A stretch of 33,091 nucleotides of DNA from a virus (IMGVR_UViG_3300032116_000792:1-33091); one strand, 5' to 3'; positions 16,649 to 26,115 are shown, numbered from the stretch's first letter. Translations and numbers: made by a program. The notes: generated by a model from the sequence alone, not told the origin.

Positions 16649-17082
16649 ACACAAAACTTGGCCTTCATGTGGGAATCAAGGAAAAGATTCCTCAGACAGA
16701 GCAGGAGAAGATAGCCTATCTGGCTTCTATTTATGCCTGGCAGGAATGGAATGGTCCGCTCATTTTAGCTTGTGATGAAGATTTTTATATGTGGCTTCAC
16801 GACTTCGGAGCGGAATTTTTCTATGTGGACATCATTCCTCTAAACTTGGAATACGAAACGGAGGAGGATGTAAAAAAGCATTTCAAGCATCATACGCCTT
16901 ATGAATTATATTTTGTTGGCCTTCAAGACAGAGCCATGATGGATGGGGATGGGAAAGTAATTGATTTAAAGGAATGCTATGAACAAAAAGATTTTGTAGA
17001 TTTGCAATTAGAACTTCTTCCTGAAGAATATAAGAAACTGATATGGCAACAACCCCAATACCCGGAGGCCAAACACCCGTAA
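16645..17082 (+). CDS. Unknown late protein, 145 residues
   Basis: Begins MNTKLGLHVGIKEKIPQ and is acidic, with aromatic-rich segments (ASIYAWQEW, DFYMWLHDFGAEFFYVDIIP) and a C-terminal helical, Glu-rich part (LQLELLPEEYKKLIWQQ). It has no Cys motif, signal peptide or membrane segment. I recognise no family. It overlaps the next gene by 40 nt in a different frame, and its start is coupled by ATGA to the short ORF upstream. The alternation of short strands and helices suggests a small globular alpha/beta protein. Location between capsid and tail-type genes suggests a virion or assembly role; this is inference. Confidence 0.55.
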   Translation: MNTKLGLHVGIKEKIPQTEQEKIAYLASIYAWQEWNGPLILACDEDFYMWLHDFGAEFFYVDIIPLNLEYETEEDVKKHFKHHTPYELYFVGLQDRAMMDGDGKVIDLKECYEQKDFVDLQLELLPEEYKKLIWQQPQYPEAKHP

Positions 17083-17867
17083 GGCTTATTTATACGGCTT
17101 CGGGAATCGTATTTGCAAAGGCAAACGACAACAACAAGGCCATTGCCTTAACGCAATCAGGCGCAGGAACGCTCACGGATGTCATCAATCCCGTAACATT
17201 TGCTACAGGGAAGATAACAACAACAAACGGAAGCACGGCAGTTATGGGAGTGGACACTCTTTTTTTAACTGACTTCAGGGTGGGACAATTTCTTTTCTAT
17301 TACAACAATGCGGGTGACCCCGTTTTGGTGGGGAAGATAGCGAATGTGATTTCAGATGTTTCTCTTACGCTGACATCAAATGCTCCTTCTTCGCAGACAA
17401 GCGTGAATTGCGGAATGGTAAATGTTGTCCTTGGACTGACAGAAAACTTTCTGATTCGCATTCCTGTTCCAATTGATTTATTAACAAACTCGGCCATATT
17501 GCCCAATTGGAACGCATACAAGAATTTAACAACGGGATTTAACAACACTGCCTCTAATAATCTTGAGCAGTATAGTGCCGTAAATTCTCCCCAAACAATC
17601 GGAACGGCAGTGAACATTCCGTACACTATTACGCCATTGTATAACTTTCAAAGTTTTCAAACAACAATAGGCGGTCAGCAGGTGACAAGATTGTTTCAGA
17701 CACCCGCCAATTTCCCGTTATTCTGCTTTGCCGAACTCAATCCAAATGGAGAGGCCCTTCCTGCGAACACATTGTATAAATTGTTTGCCAGCGAAAGGTT
17801 TGAGCTCAACGGGATAAATGTATTAACAAATTATAATCCATCATTATTAACACAAGCCGGATACTAA
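17043..17867 (+). CDS. Beta-rich virion protein, copy 1 of a tandem paralogue pair
   Basis: 274 residues of Thr/Asn/Ser-rich beta sequence. It aligns by eye over most of its length with the following gene product: both have a GKI/GTITTTN strand, an FLFYYNNAGDPVLVGKIAN segment (YLYYIDSTTGAYVLMGQIAS in copy 2), a region with LP(N/D).xAxxxx..G.NNT....LE, an IPYTI/IPFTI strand, and the ending LLTQAGY/LATLQGAGY. The ATG at 17043 overlaps the previous gene by 40 nt; a later start would remove the N-terminal strands. The product is probably a capsid decoration, neck or tail-tip protein. No catalytic residues are seen. Confidence 0.6.
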   Translation: MATTPIPGGQTPVRLIYTASGIVFAKANDNNKAIALTQSGAGTLTDVINPVTFATGKITTTNGSTAVMGVDTLFLTDFRVGQFLFYYNNAGDPVLVGKIANVISDVSLTLTSNAPSSQTSVNCGMVNVVLGLTENFLIRIPVPIDLLTNSAILPNWNAYKNLTTGFNNTASNNLEQYSAVNSPQTIGTAVNIPYTITPLYNFQSFQTTIGGQQVTRLFQTPANFPLFCFAELNPNGEALPANTLYKLFASERFELNGINVLTNYNPSLLTQAGY

Positions 17868-17868
17868 T

Positions 17869-18702
17869 ATGCCTTCATACAGTTCAGAGGTAAAATACTA
17901 CCGCATCAACGCCAACAATACGGCAATTGCCACGACTAATGATGGCACAGGCTCCACTGCGCCTACAGAGGAAATAACAGCTCCTGTTTCGGGAGGTACA
18001 TACTCAAGCGGAACAATAACAATTACAAATCAAACTGCGGGCGCATTCAGTGCTTTCTCGGTTAATCAATATTTGTATTACATTGATAGCACCACGGGAG
18101 CGTATGTTTTGATGGGGCAGATTGCCTCCATAGGAAGTCCTGCCACCACATTAACACTTACAGCAACGGCACTTGCCACTCCTGCCTCAGCGGGAGCATC
18201 TCTTGTTGCCTCCTTCTTCCTCATCACAAACACCGAGAGTTTATATCTCCGTGTAGCTTGTAGCACCACAGAGGCCACCGTACCCGGCACAACCTTGATT
18301 CCCGACTTCAGCGCATGGCGTACATCTGTGAACGGAACAAACAACACTTCCATTACAAACCTTGAGCGAATCAGTAATGTAGGAGTTCCTGTAAGCACAG
18401 CATCTCCCACGGAGTCCATTCCTTTCACGATTCAAACCATGAACGTGTTTACCACAGGAAGAGGGAATACAGCAAGTTTTTGGCCTGCGGGGACAAGTTT
18501 GCCCTCCTATATGTGGATAAAAATCACCCCCGCTTCCTCAAACAATAATCTGTCAAGCAAAACAATGTACCGCTTCACCACCCAAGAGTCTTTCAATGGC
18601 ATACAAGTGGGGAATAATACATCGCTTGCAACCCTTCAGGGGGCGGGATACAATGTTTCGGCCACAATAAGCAACACCGCAACACCAGGAGGAACTAATT
18701 AA
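17869..18702 (+). CDS. Beta-rich virion protein, copy 2 of a tandem paralogue pair
   Basis: 277 residues, beginning 1 nt after copy 1. It keeps the same order of elements as copy 1 (YLYYIDSTTGAYVLMGQIAS, then LIPDFSAWR, NNTSITNLERISN, IPFTIQTMNVF, MYRFTTQESFNG, TLQGAGY), with an added Ser/Thr/Gly-rich N-terminal stretch and a short C-terminal extension after GAGY. Divergence at the residue level is high, so the duplication is old or under diversifying selection. Repeated beta proteins of this size downstream of a capsid gene are commonly decoration or receptor-contact proteins; the role here is inferred. The last base of its TAA is the first base of the next ATG (TAATG). Confidence 0.6.
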   Translation: MPSYSSEVKYYRINANNTAIATTNDGTGSTAPTEEITAPVSGGTYSSGTITITNQTAGAFSAFSVNQYLYYIDSTTGAYVLMGQIASIGSPATTLTLTATALATPASAGASLVASFFLITNTESLYLRVACSTTEATVPGTTLIPDFSAWRTSVNGTNNTSITNLERISNVGVPVSTASPTESIPFTIQTMNVFTTGRGNTASFWPAGTSLPSYMWIKITPASSNNNLSSKTMYRFTTQESFNGIQVGNNTSLATLQGAGYNVSATISNTATPGGTN

Positions 18703-19613
18703 TGCCTGCACAAATTGTTTTCAGAACTCAGGGGGCGGCCACTTCGTTCATTTCAACAACGAATGGCGTTCCCATTTTTCTTTCATCCTCACGGGCTGTA
18801 AGCTTTCTGAACACAATCAACAGCACTCCCTTGTTCCTTTCGGCAAGTAAGCGGGAGGTGTTTGTTACAACTACAAGCAGCAATCCCCTTTTCATTACAG
18901 CTTCTCAAAGCATTGCCTTTGCGGTAACGCCTGACACTGCCACAACAAAGTTGCTTGTCCTAAAAATAGGCGAACTTACATTTGATTCGGGGCAGACGTA
19001 TGTAGAAGTTCCTGATGCTACAGGAGAATATGATGCCACAACAAACCCCGGCGGATGGAATCCCGATGGAGACCCTCCTGTTGTAGGAAGGCCAGCAAGG
19101 GATGAGGCATTGCTTTGGACTGTGTACAGAATATGGAGCAAGCCCGAAGCTGATGGCTATGGCATAAATACACAAACGCCTACAACGCAGCCAGACGAAA
19201 CGGAAGACCCATACAATTACACGCTTACATTCCCCACAGAAACCATAAACGAGGAGGCTGTTCCCATCAGAGGAATTTATCAAATCATAATGATGGCTGC
19301 CCCTCTGAACGAAAATTATCCTGATTATGTTGGGGATGAAAACTTAACGCAAAGAGCCGAAGAATATCCTGATTGGTATGTAACGAGCGTAGGCGTAATG
19401 GTGGACCCTGATGTGATAAACTGCTTGAACAACAAGCGTTATCAGTTCCTTCAGGGCGTAATGTGCGGCAAGTGTGACGAAGAGTATCTGAATTTCTATG
19501 GCATATATGTAGGAATGAATAACGCTATGGAGGTTCAGGAGTGGGACAGAGCTGTAGAGTTTTACGAGAAATTAAAAGAAATTTGCGCCTGTGAGAGTTC
19601 TTGTGGGTGCTAA
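18702..19613 (+). CDS. Probable tail/neck protein with 19-residue repeats and Cys-rich end
   Basis: 303 residues. The N-terminus holds three 19-residue repeats (residues 16-72). The middle (about 80-200) is beta-rich and acidic with YVEVPDATGEYDATTN and ALLWTVYRIWSKPEADGYG. The C-terminus is helical and Cys-rich: INCLNN, VMCGKCDEEYLNFYGIYVG, and finally EICACESSCGC, seven Cys in the last 63 residues. A CxxC next to a long helix followed by a CxC end looks like a small metal- or disulphide-stabilised helical module; I associate this pattern with Bacteroidota phage structural proteins, but cannot name a family. It lies directly upstream of the giant fibre gene, so it may connect the fibre to the tail. 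It overlaps the previous gene by 1 nt. Confidence 0.55.
   Translation: MPAQIVFRTQGAATSFISTTNGVPIFLSSSRAVSFLNTINSTPLFLSASKREVFVTTTSSNPLFITASQSIAFAVTPDTATTKLLVLKIGELTFDSGQTYVEVPDATGEYDATTNPGGWNPDGDPPVVGRPARDEALLWTVYRIWSKPEADGYGINTQTPTTQPDETEDPYNYTLTFPTETINEEAVPIRGIYQIIMMAAPLNENYPDYVGDENLTQRAEEYPDWYVTSVGVMVDPDVINCLNNKRYQFLQGVMCGKCDEEYLNFYGIYVGMNNAMEVQEWDRAVEFYEKLKEICACESSCGC
18747..18917 (+). repeat. Three in-frame 19-codon repeats
   Basis: Phe16, Phe35, Phe54 and Phe73 are spaced exactly 19 residues apart. Within each unit a Pro-[IL]-Phe-[LI] strand recurs at the same place (VPIFLSSS, TPLFLSAS, NPLFITAS). The nucleotide sequences have diverged, so these are protein-level repeats, probably successive beta-hairpin blades or a short fibrous shaft. 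Confidence 0.7.
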
Positions 19614-19625
19614 TTAGAAAACATT

Positions 19626-22600
19626 ATGGCTAATTTTCTTGACGACCTTTCCGTATATAACGCCAAGGCAGCCTTGGTGATTTCTCAAGTGGCCGCTGAT
19701 GGCAACACAGACAAGGCCAACATGATGAGCAGTTTGAAAACAACTGCCAACGACACCACGCTTTCGGAAGCCATTCGTCTTAATGCCCTGACGGCTCTCA
19801 TTAATTTGGGAAGCCTTCTTGACATTCCCCTGCCTCCCTATTTCCCGCTGACAACAACGTATGCTAATACGGAAACATATGTAGGCATACACGATGACCT
19901 GACAGGACTACAAGGAGGCGCACCAGGAGAATACTATCACGTTACACTTGCCGAAAGAAATAGCATAGCCAATGCCGCTACGGTGGGGGATATTTCATGG
20001 GCCAACCTTACAGGCAGCTACACAGACAATGTGACATTTGCCGCGCAGTTTAATGCAAAGCAGGATGCCCTTACGGGTCCCGGCTATGTGAAAATGGTGG
20101 GAGGCGTTGTAACGTATGATACAAGCACATTCCTATCCACCATCAGCGGCATAGCTGCCGGAGGGGAACTGAGCGGAACATACCCCAATCCTACGTTAAG
20201 CAACGCTGCTGTAATCAGCAAAGTGCTTACGGGATTCACGGGGACATCCCTACCTATTCAAATTACATCTGCTGACAGCATATTGTCGGCCATTCAGAAG
20301 CTGAACAATAACATAGCAAGCATTATTGTTAGCCCTCCGGGGGTGTCCACTGTTGCTCTCACAACAAACTCAGGAACGGTATTCACGACAACAACAACGG
20401 CTCAGACAGGAGCTGCTACGCTTGATGTTTCGCTCAACACGCAAACGGCAAGTAAATTCCTCGCCTCTCCAACGAGTGCTTCAGGAACGCCTACATTTCG
20501 GGCTTTCTCCTCCATAGACCTCCCCGACAGCGGAGCAACGGCAGGGGTATACGGAAGCGCCTCTCTGATTCCGGAAATCACTGTGGATGCCAAAGGGCGC
20601 ATCACGGACATTAAAACTGTAGCCGCTGCTGCCGGAGGTCAAGTGAATAGCGTTACGCTCACCATTCCTTCCATATTCGGCACTGTAACGAACACGGGAA
20701 CGGCCTCTGCTGTTAATTTAACTTACGGCCTTGTCAATCAGACCGCAAACTATGTATGGGCAGGGCCCGTATCAGGAGCGGCAGCAGCTCCCGCTTTTCG
20801 CCTTTTAGTAAGCGATGACATTCCTGCTTTACCCATAAGCAAAATCACGGGGCTGACAGAAACGCTAAGAGGGTATTTAACAACAAGCCTTTCGGATGGA
20901 AGTATTTGGATAGGGAACACTTCCAATGCTGCTGTTCCAAGGGTGATGTCAGGGGATGTCACCATTAGCAACTTAGGCGTAACGGCAATTGGAGCCGCTA
21001 AGGTGCAATACTCCATGATTCAGGATGTAACGACACAGACATTGCTTGGCCGTTACGATGCCCTTGATGGGGAAGTTCAGCAAATTACATTGTCGGGAGA
21101 CTTCGTTCTTGATTCAGGAACGGGTGTTCTTTCTCTTGACGCTCCTGTCGCTCCTGTTGTAACAACAAAGGGCGACCTTCTTGGTCACGATTTGACAAGT
21201 CAGGCAAGGCTTCCATCAAGCGGAATAGATGGTGACCTTTTGATTGTGGACGGTGCTGAGAGCCTTGGCCTCAAGTGGGTGACGGCTCAGGGGGATGTAG
21301 AGGTGGACACCACGCTTTTGGATGGAACGCTTAACATTACAGCCGGAGCTGTTACGCTTGCCAAGATGGCAAACCTCGCTGCCAATAGAATTATAGGCAA
21401 CAACACAGGAAGTTCTGCTACACCTCTTGCCCTCACAGGAACGCAAGTGACGGCAATGCTTGACCAGTTCAGCACAACGGCAAAAGGCTTAGTTCCTGCT
21501 GCGAGTGGTGTAGGAGATACGACAAAGTATCTTCGTGGAGATGGAAGCTGGCAAGCCATTACAGGAACAGGAACTGTCACTTCTGTTTCTGTTACAACGG
21601 CCAATGGGTTTGCCGGAACGGTGGCAACGGCCTCAATAACGCCCGCCATTTCTATGTCCCTTAATAGCCTCACGGGCGTTCTGAAAGGGACAGGAGCAGC
21701 AATAGCTGTGGCTACGGCGGGAACGGATGTTGTTACGCCTGGTCAAATCACGCAGACATCAGGAGCGGGCTCAGGACTGACAATGGCTTCCGGCAATCTG
21801 CTTGGACGTGTAACATCATCGGCAGGACCAATTGAGGCTATTGCCGTAAACTCTTCGCTCTCCCTTAGCCTCCCATCGGGAGTGCCCACCCTCGGCCTGA
21901 ATCTCGGCAACGGGAACGTCTTTACGGTGCAGCAGCAGATGCCTTCCATAAGGCTGAACGGAAGCACAAGTGGATTTATTTCTTTCACGCCCCCTGCTAT
22001 AGCAGGAGCGCAGGCATACACATTGCCTTCTGCGTTCCCAGGAGCAGGGACAACAAGTTATTTAACAAGCAATGATGCGGGGGTGTTGGCATGGGCTTCG
22101 GCAGCAGGAACAACGACAGCATCTGTTACATTTGATGCCGTTGCTGGAGATACGGCTCCAAAAGTGTTTAATGGTAGCCAGCCAATGACAATTGGCTATG
22201 CCACCGTAGGCGCACAGCAGCTAAACGCCAACCTCACAGGACTTTCTGCTCTTACATATGCAAGCGGAACGCCCTTCGTGAAGATGACGGGAGCGGGGAC
22301 GTTCAGCCTTGACACGAACACATACATTTCAGGAACGACAACACAATATGCGGTTCTTGTGGGAGGGGCGGCAAATTCAATTGCCTCCATTACGCCTGTT
22401 GTTTCAAACAAGTTGCTCATCAGCAATGGCACTTCTGCCAATCCGGGATGGACAGATGCTTCGTATTTGGCAACAACAACGCAATACGGCATTCTGTACA
22501 GCAGCGCAACAAATGTTTTGTCAGAGATTACTCCTCCTCTTACTTCCGGCTTGTTCCTTCAATGGACAGGAAGTGGATATACATGGGCATCAGGAGGAGG

Positions 22601-25460
22601 CGGAGGAGGCAGCGGAACGGTTACGAATGTTTCTGTGGTTTCTAACAATGGCTTTGCCGGAACTGTTGTCAATCCCGATACAACACCCGCCATCACCCTT
22701 TCCACTTCAATTACAGGCATTCTGAAAGGAAGCTCAGGGGCTTTAACGGCTGCCACTCCCGGAGTGGATTACGCTCCCGCCACATCAGGAACTTCTATTC
22801 TGAAAGGAAACGGGAGCGGAGGGTTTGCCAATGCTACAGCAGGGACAGACTACTTGACAAGCATTGGCCTTACAATGCCTTCTGCTTTCACCGTAACAAC
22901 CAGTCCTCTCACGGCTAACGGGACATTCGCTGTCACAGGCGCAGGAACAGTTAGTCAATATGTTCGTGGAGACGGAACGCTTGGAATATTCCCTTCTATA
23001 GGAGGCGGAGGAGGAGGCTCTGTGTACTACCTGAATGGAGGCGTAACTGCAAGCCCAAGTTCGATTGGCGGTGTTGCTATGAAGCAACTTAGTAAGGCCC
23101 CAATCACCGCTGGAGCATCAGTTGATTTTACAGCAAACACAAATGGAGCCACAATAGCCTCTTTCCTCACTGATGCGGGAGACCCAAATCAAACATCTAT
23201 TCCTGCTGGTATATGGGTATTTGAATGCTATCTATCAGCAGCAGGGAGCGGCTCTGCCCACCCCACCGTTCAAGCTGTTGTTGAAACATGGGACGGAACC
23301 ACCTTATCTGTCATTGCAACAGGTGTCGCTGAGGAAATAACAAACGGAACAACAAAAGACCTTTATCAGTTTGCTGTAACAATTCCAACAGGAACAACTA
23401 TTTCGCTTACTGATAGGGTGGTTGTGCAGATAAAAGTGGTGGCAGCAGCAAGCAAAACCATCACTTTATACACACAGAACGGCAATGTTTCAAGCGTAAC
23501 AACAACATTCCCGAATGGCATTGCCTCTCTGAATGGCCTCACTGCGGCAACGCAATTGTTCGCCAACGGCACATCAGGAACAGCCCCTGCCTTTGTTAGT
23601 TCAACAGCAACACACACGCTAAACATTCCTCTTGCCTCGGCATCAAGCGTAACGGCTGGGCTTATAAGCAAGACGGAATACGATACCTTCAACGGCAAGT
23701 TGGCAAATGTCCTCACAACAACGGGGGACATTATATACTCAAGTAGTGGCACAACGGCAGCGGCACTTCCAATAGGAACGGCCAACCAAGTGCTTGCTGT
23801 GTCTGCTGGACTTATCCCAGAATGGAAGACAATAGCGGCAGGAGGTGATGTAACAGGCCCATCAAGTTCTGTGGATGGCAACTTTGCCGTGTTTAACAGC
23901 ACAACGGGAAAGATAATAATGGAAAGTGCTGCTGCCTCCCTTACAGCGGCTGGCCGTGCTACATTTAATAGTGGGGTGAATGTAGGGGTGAGTGGCCCAA
24001 CAGGTACAACAGGAACGCTTGTGTTTCGGAATAGTTCTAATGCTTTCACAACAACACTACAACAATCAATATCATCCACGGGGAGTGCTACATACACATG
24101 GCCTATAGCCGCAGGAACGGCTGGTCAAATTCTTTCTACGGACAACTCTGGCAATTTGTCATGGATAAATGCTGGTGCTGGTAATGTAACAACGAGCGGG
24201 ATTGGTCAGGTAATAACGGGTAGCATATTTTTCCTTAGCAACATTCAGGTAAGGGATTCGGGACAAACTCGTAACATAACACTTGCTGCCCCAACAACTG
24301 GGGGAACAGGTTCGGCAACAATAACATTCCCTGTTTTAACAGGAACCGTTGCCCTTCTTGAAAACACTCAGATTTTTACAGGAGCAAAAACATTTGATGG
24401 AACAGGAGGAACAATAACATTTAGTCGTGCCGCTTCATCTGGTTCTGCCATAAGCATCACGGGCACAGGAGCAGCAGCAACAGCTCAATTGGCTTTTTCG
24501 GGAGGCACAATGAACTGGGTAAATTTTGGGACAACGGGGACTGCCGCACCTGTTAGTGTTCTAACTCCAGCAAATAGAAGCGCCGGAACTAAAATTGTTT
24601 TGTATCCAAATAGCAGTACGGGCAATTATGATGCAGCATTGGGGGTTTCATCGGCCAGTGCAATGTGGCTTTCTTCCAACACTATTTCTTTTTATGTAGG
24701 AGCGAGCACCAATATAGAGGTGAATGGGCAGTTTGAATATGGCAGTGGAGGGGCTTTGAGAGGACTTAGGCTTGCATCAAACAATATTAATACAAATAAT
24801 AATTCTCTTCTATTTATTGGAGGAGGCGCAACAAATGCCTGTGGGTATATTGAGTTTAGCACGGCAGCAACAGCAACAGGAGGATGCACAAGCCCCACAA
24901 CAATACGCAGCGCAGGGACAAAGTTGTTATTCCAAAGTGCATTTGGAACTTCCGGGTTAGATGCTGCAATTGGAGTTAATACATCCTCAGAGGTATGGTT
25001 TGCTGCACATAATTATACCAACGGATTTAGATTTTATACCAATGACTCCACTACGCCAAGGCTTACAATTAACAATAATGGTTTGACACTTACAGATGCC
25101 ACCACCGTTGCTCTGATTGCTGCCACAGCCACAACGGCAAATGTTTTCAACACCGTAGCCACCACTGTAAACTTTGCAGGAGCAGCGACTGCTTTAACAA
25201 TTGGGGCAACAACGGGAACAATGACCTTGAGAAATCCGACTATTAACTTTAGTAACGCATCGGGTGTTCTTCAAATTAACGGCACGCAAGTGGTGCGGTC
25301 AAGAATACCTGGATGGGGCGCACCAACTGGTACAATCAGCAGAGCAGCGTTTACAACAACGGCCTCTGGCAGCTATGTTCAGGCTGAATTAACGGCCACA
25401 ATAGAAGCATTAAAAGCAGTAATTACCGACCTTAGAACTCACGGATTAATTAATAACTAA
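19626..25460 (+). CDS. Giant repetitive tail fibre
   Basis: 1944 residues of low-complexity Gly/Thr/Ser/Ala/Asn beta sequence with no Cys-rich or catalytic part. The N-terminus (about 80-140) carries the linker GGAPGEYYHVTLAER and a DALTGPGYV segment common in phage fibres. Recurrent modules follow: xQTAxx...PxFRxxxxxDIP units at about 270-305 and 368-402; GTVTSVSVTTANGFAGTV (about 648) and GTVTNVSVVSNNGFAGTV (about 997), each followed by ITGILKG..AATPGVDY-like sequence; SLNGLTAATQLFANGTSG (about 1300). The end is a helix, AELTATIEALKAVITDLRTH then GLINN, as in trimeric fibres whose C-terminus nucleates folding. Such fibres bind host surface polysaccharide or protein; the receptor is unknown. 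No peptidase_S74 autoproteolysis signature was seen. Confidence 0.8.
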   Translation: MANFLDDLSVYNAKAALVISQVAADGNTDKANMMSSLKTTANDTTLSEAIRLNALTALINLGSLLDIPLPPYFPLTTTYANTETYVGIHDDLTGLQGGAPGEYYHVTLAERNSIANAATVGDISWANLTGSYTDNVTFAAQFNAKQDALTGPGYVKMVGGVVTYDTSTFLSTISGIAAGGELSGTYPNPTLSNAAVISKVLTGFTGTSLPIQITSADSILSAIQKLNNNIASIIVSPPGVSTVALTTNSGTVFTTTTTAQTGAATLDVSLNTQTASKFLASPTSASGTPTFRAFSSIDLPDSGATAGVYGSASLIPEITVDAKGRITDIKTVAAAAGGQVNSVTLTIPSIFGTVTNTGTASAVNLTYGLVNQTANYVWAGPVSGAAAAPAFRLLVSDDIPALPISKITGLTETLRGYLTTSLSDGSIWIGNTSNAAVPRVMSGDVTISNLGVTAIGAAKVQYSMIQDVTTQTLLGRYDALDGEVQQITLSGDFVLDSGTGVLSLDAPVAPVVTTKGDLLGHDLTSQARLPSSGIDGDLLIVDGAESLGLKWVTAQGDVEVDTTLLDGTLNITAGAVTLAKMANLAANRIIGNNTGSSATPLALTGTQVTAMLDQFSTTAKGLVPAASGVGDTTKYLRGDGSWQAITGTGTVTSVSVTTANGFAGTVATASITPAISMSLNSLTGVLKGTGAAIAVATAGTDVVTPGQITQTSGAGSGLTMASGNLLGRVTSSAGPIEAIAVNSSLSLSLPSGVPTLGLNLGNGNVFTVQQQMPSIRLNGSTSGFISFTPPAIAGAQAYTLPSAFPGAGTTSYLTSNDAGVLAWASAAGTTTASVTFDAVAGDTAPKVFNGSQPMTIGYATVGAQQLNANLTGLSALTYASGTPFVKMTGAGTFSLDTNTYISGTTTQYAVLVGGAANSIASITPVVSNKLLISNGTSANPGWTDASYLATTTQYGILYSSATNVLSEITPPLTSGLFLQWTGSGYTWASGGGGGGSGTVTNVSVVSNNGFAGTVVNPDTTPAITLSTSITGILKGSSGALTAATPGVDYAPATSGTSILKGNGSGGFANATAGTDYLTSIGLTMPSAFTVTTSPLTANGTFAVTGAGTVSQYVRGDGTLGIFPSIGGGGGGSVYYLNGGVTASPSSIGGVAMKQLSKAPITAGASVDFTANTNGATIASFLTDAGDPNQTSIPAGIWVFECYLSAAGSGSAHPTVQAVVETWDGTTLSVIATGVAEEITNGTTKDLYQFAVTIPTGTTISLTDRVVVQIKVVAAASKTITLYTQNGNVSSVTTTFPNGIASLNGLTAATQLFANGTSGTAPAFVSSTATHTLNIPLASASSVTAGLISKTEYDTFNGKLANVLTTTGDIIYSSSGTTAAALPIGTANQVLAVSAGLIPEWKTIAAGGDVTGPSSSVDGNFAVFNSTTGKIIMESAAASLTAAGRATFNSGVNVGVSGPTGTTGTLVFRNSSNAFTTTLQQSISSTGSATYTWPIAAGTAGQILSTDNSGNLSWINAGAGNVTTSGIGQVITGSIFFLSNIQVRDSGQTRNITLAAPTTGGTGSATITFPVLTGTVALLENTQIFTGAKTFDGTGGTITFSRAASSGSAISITGTGAAATAQLAFSGGTMNWVNFGTTGTAAPVSVLTPANRSAGTKIVLYPNSSTGNYDAALGVSSASAMWLSSNTISFYVGASTNIEVNGQFEYGSGGALRGLRLASNNINTNNNSLLFIGGGATNACGYIEFSTAATATGGCTSPTTIRSAGTKLLFQSAFGTSGLDAAIGVNTSSEVWFAAHNYTNGFRFYTNDSTTPRLTINNNGLTLTDATTVALIAATATTANVFNTVATTVNFAGAATALTIGATTGTMTLRNPTINFSNASGVLQINGTQVVRSRIPGWGAPTGTISRAAFTTTASGSYVQAELTATIEALKAVITDLRTHGLINN

Positions 25461-25831
25461 TGAGCAACTACAACATCATCGTCCCCATCAGCAACGAACC
25501 CGTGTACGGCTTCAAGAGAACAGCAACAATGGTTGCTCTTCAAATTAATGCCTTGCCATCTGTGGGGAGCAACATCAACCTCATCGTTCAGGTGAATTAC
25601 TTTGACCAAAACGATGTCCCTATGGAAATCATTCCCGCAAAGAATGTCTATCTGATTGCCGACAACAGCACCTGCGTGGACAGCAGAGGCAACATTGTCC
25701 CCTGTGACAGCCCTGATGCGGTGATGACAGAGTTTGAATATTACATGAGCCTTCTGCCCACGCCTGTAATAATTGAAGACCTTGTGGTGGGGAAGATACA
25801 GCAGGCAGATGCTGCCGGACTATTTAACTAA
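25460..25831 (+). CDS. Small virion-associated protein downstream of the fibre, unknown
   Basis: 123 residues; the ATG overlaps the last base of the fibre TAA (TAATG), implying coupled translation. Predicted beta strands alternate (NYNIIVPIS, TMVALQINALP, NINLIVQVNYF, KNVYLIAD), with a two-Cys loop (TCVDSRGNIVPCDSPD) and a C-terminal helix. It has no signal peptide or membrane segment. Coupling to the fibre suggests a fibre-associated factor: an assembly chaperone, a cap, or an attachment adaptor. I recognise no named family. Confidence 0.5.
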   Translation: MSNYNIIVPISNEPVYGFKRTATMVALQINALPSVGSNINLIVQVNYFDQNDVPMEIIPAKNVYLIADNSTCVDSRGNIVPCDSPDAVMTEFEYYMSLLPTPVIIEDLVVGKIQQADAAGLFN

Positions 25832-25837
25832 CAAGCC

Positions 25838-26071
25838 ATGAAAGGAGACAAGAAATACACGGCCACCATTAACGGCAAGACTCGGAGCTTTGGAGCGAAG
25901 GGATATTCCATCTCTCCCGGCACGCCCAAGGGCGATAATTATTGTGCTCGTAGCTCAGGGATTAAGCCATGCAAGAATCCGCCCTGTGCAAATGCCCTCT
26001 CACGGAAAGCCTGGGGCTGCGTGGGCAAAAAATCTGTAGCCTCTAAGGCTGTGAAATTCACAAGGAAATAA
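25838..26071 (+). CDS. Small basic Cys protein (CARSxGI / LSRKxWxC type)
   Basis: 77 residues, strongly basic, with the motifs DNYCARSSGIKPC, NPPCANALSRKAWGC and a Lys-rich end (KSVASKAVKFTRK). I associate the combination GD.YCARS.GI...LSRK.W.C with very small proteins recurring in Bacteroidota phages; their function is not known. Four Cys could bind one zinc or form two disulphides. The start ATG lies 7 nt after the previous stop. The basic charge would suit DNA binding in the capsid, but that is speculation. A promoter for the next gene begins 10 nt after its stop. Confidence 0.55.
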   Translation: MKGDKKYTATINGKTRSFGAKGYSISPGTPKGDNYCARSSGIKPCKNPPCANALSRKAWGCVGKKSVASKAVKFTRK

Positions 26072-26080
26072 AACCTTTTG

Positions 26081-26088
26081 TATATTTG
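26081..26088 (+). promoter_or_regulatory. Bacteroidota-type promoter, -7 element
   Basis: TATATTTG followed by CG is an exact match to TAnnTTTG. It lies in the 44 nt gap between genes, 28 nt before the ATG at 26116, leaving a leader of roughly 20 nt (A/T-rich). The -33 box is weak (an ATTCA around 26056). It likely starts a transcript for the lysis-side genes. Confidence 0.6.
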
Positions 26089-26115
26089 CGCATATAATAT
26101 ATAAAAACAAATTAT

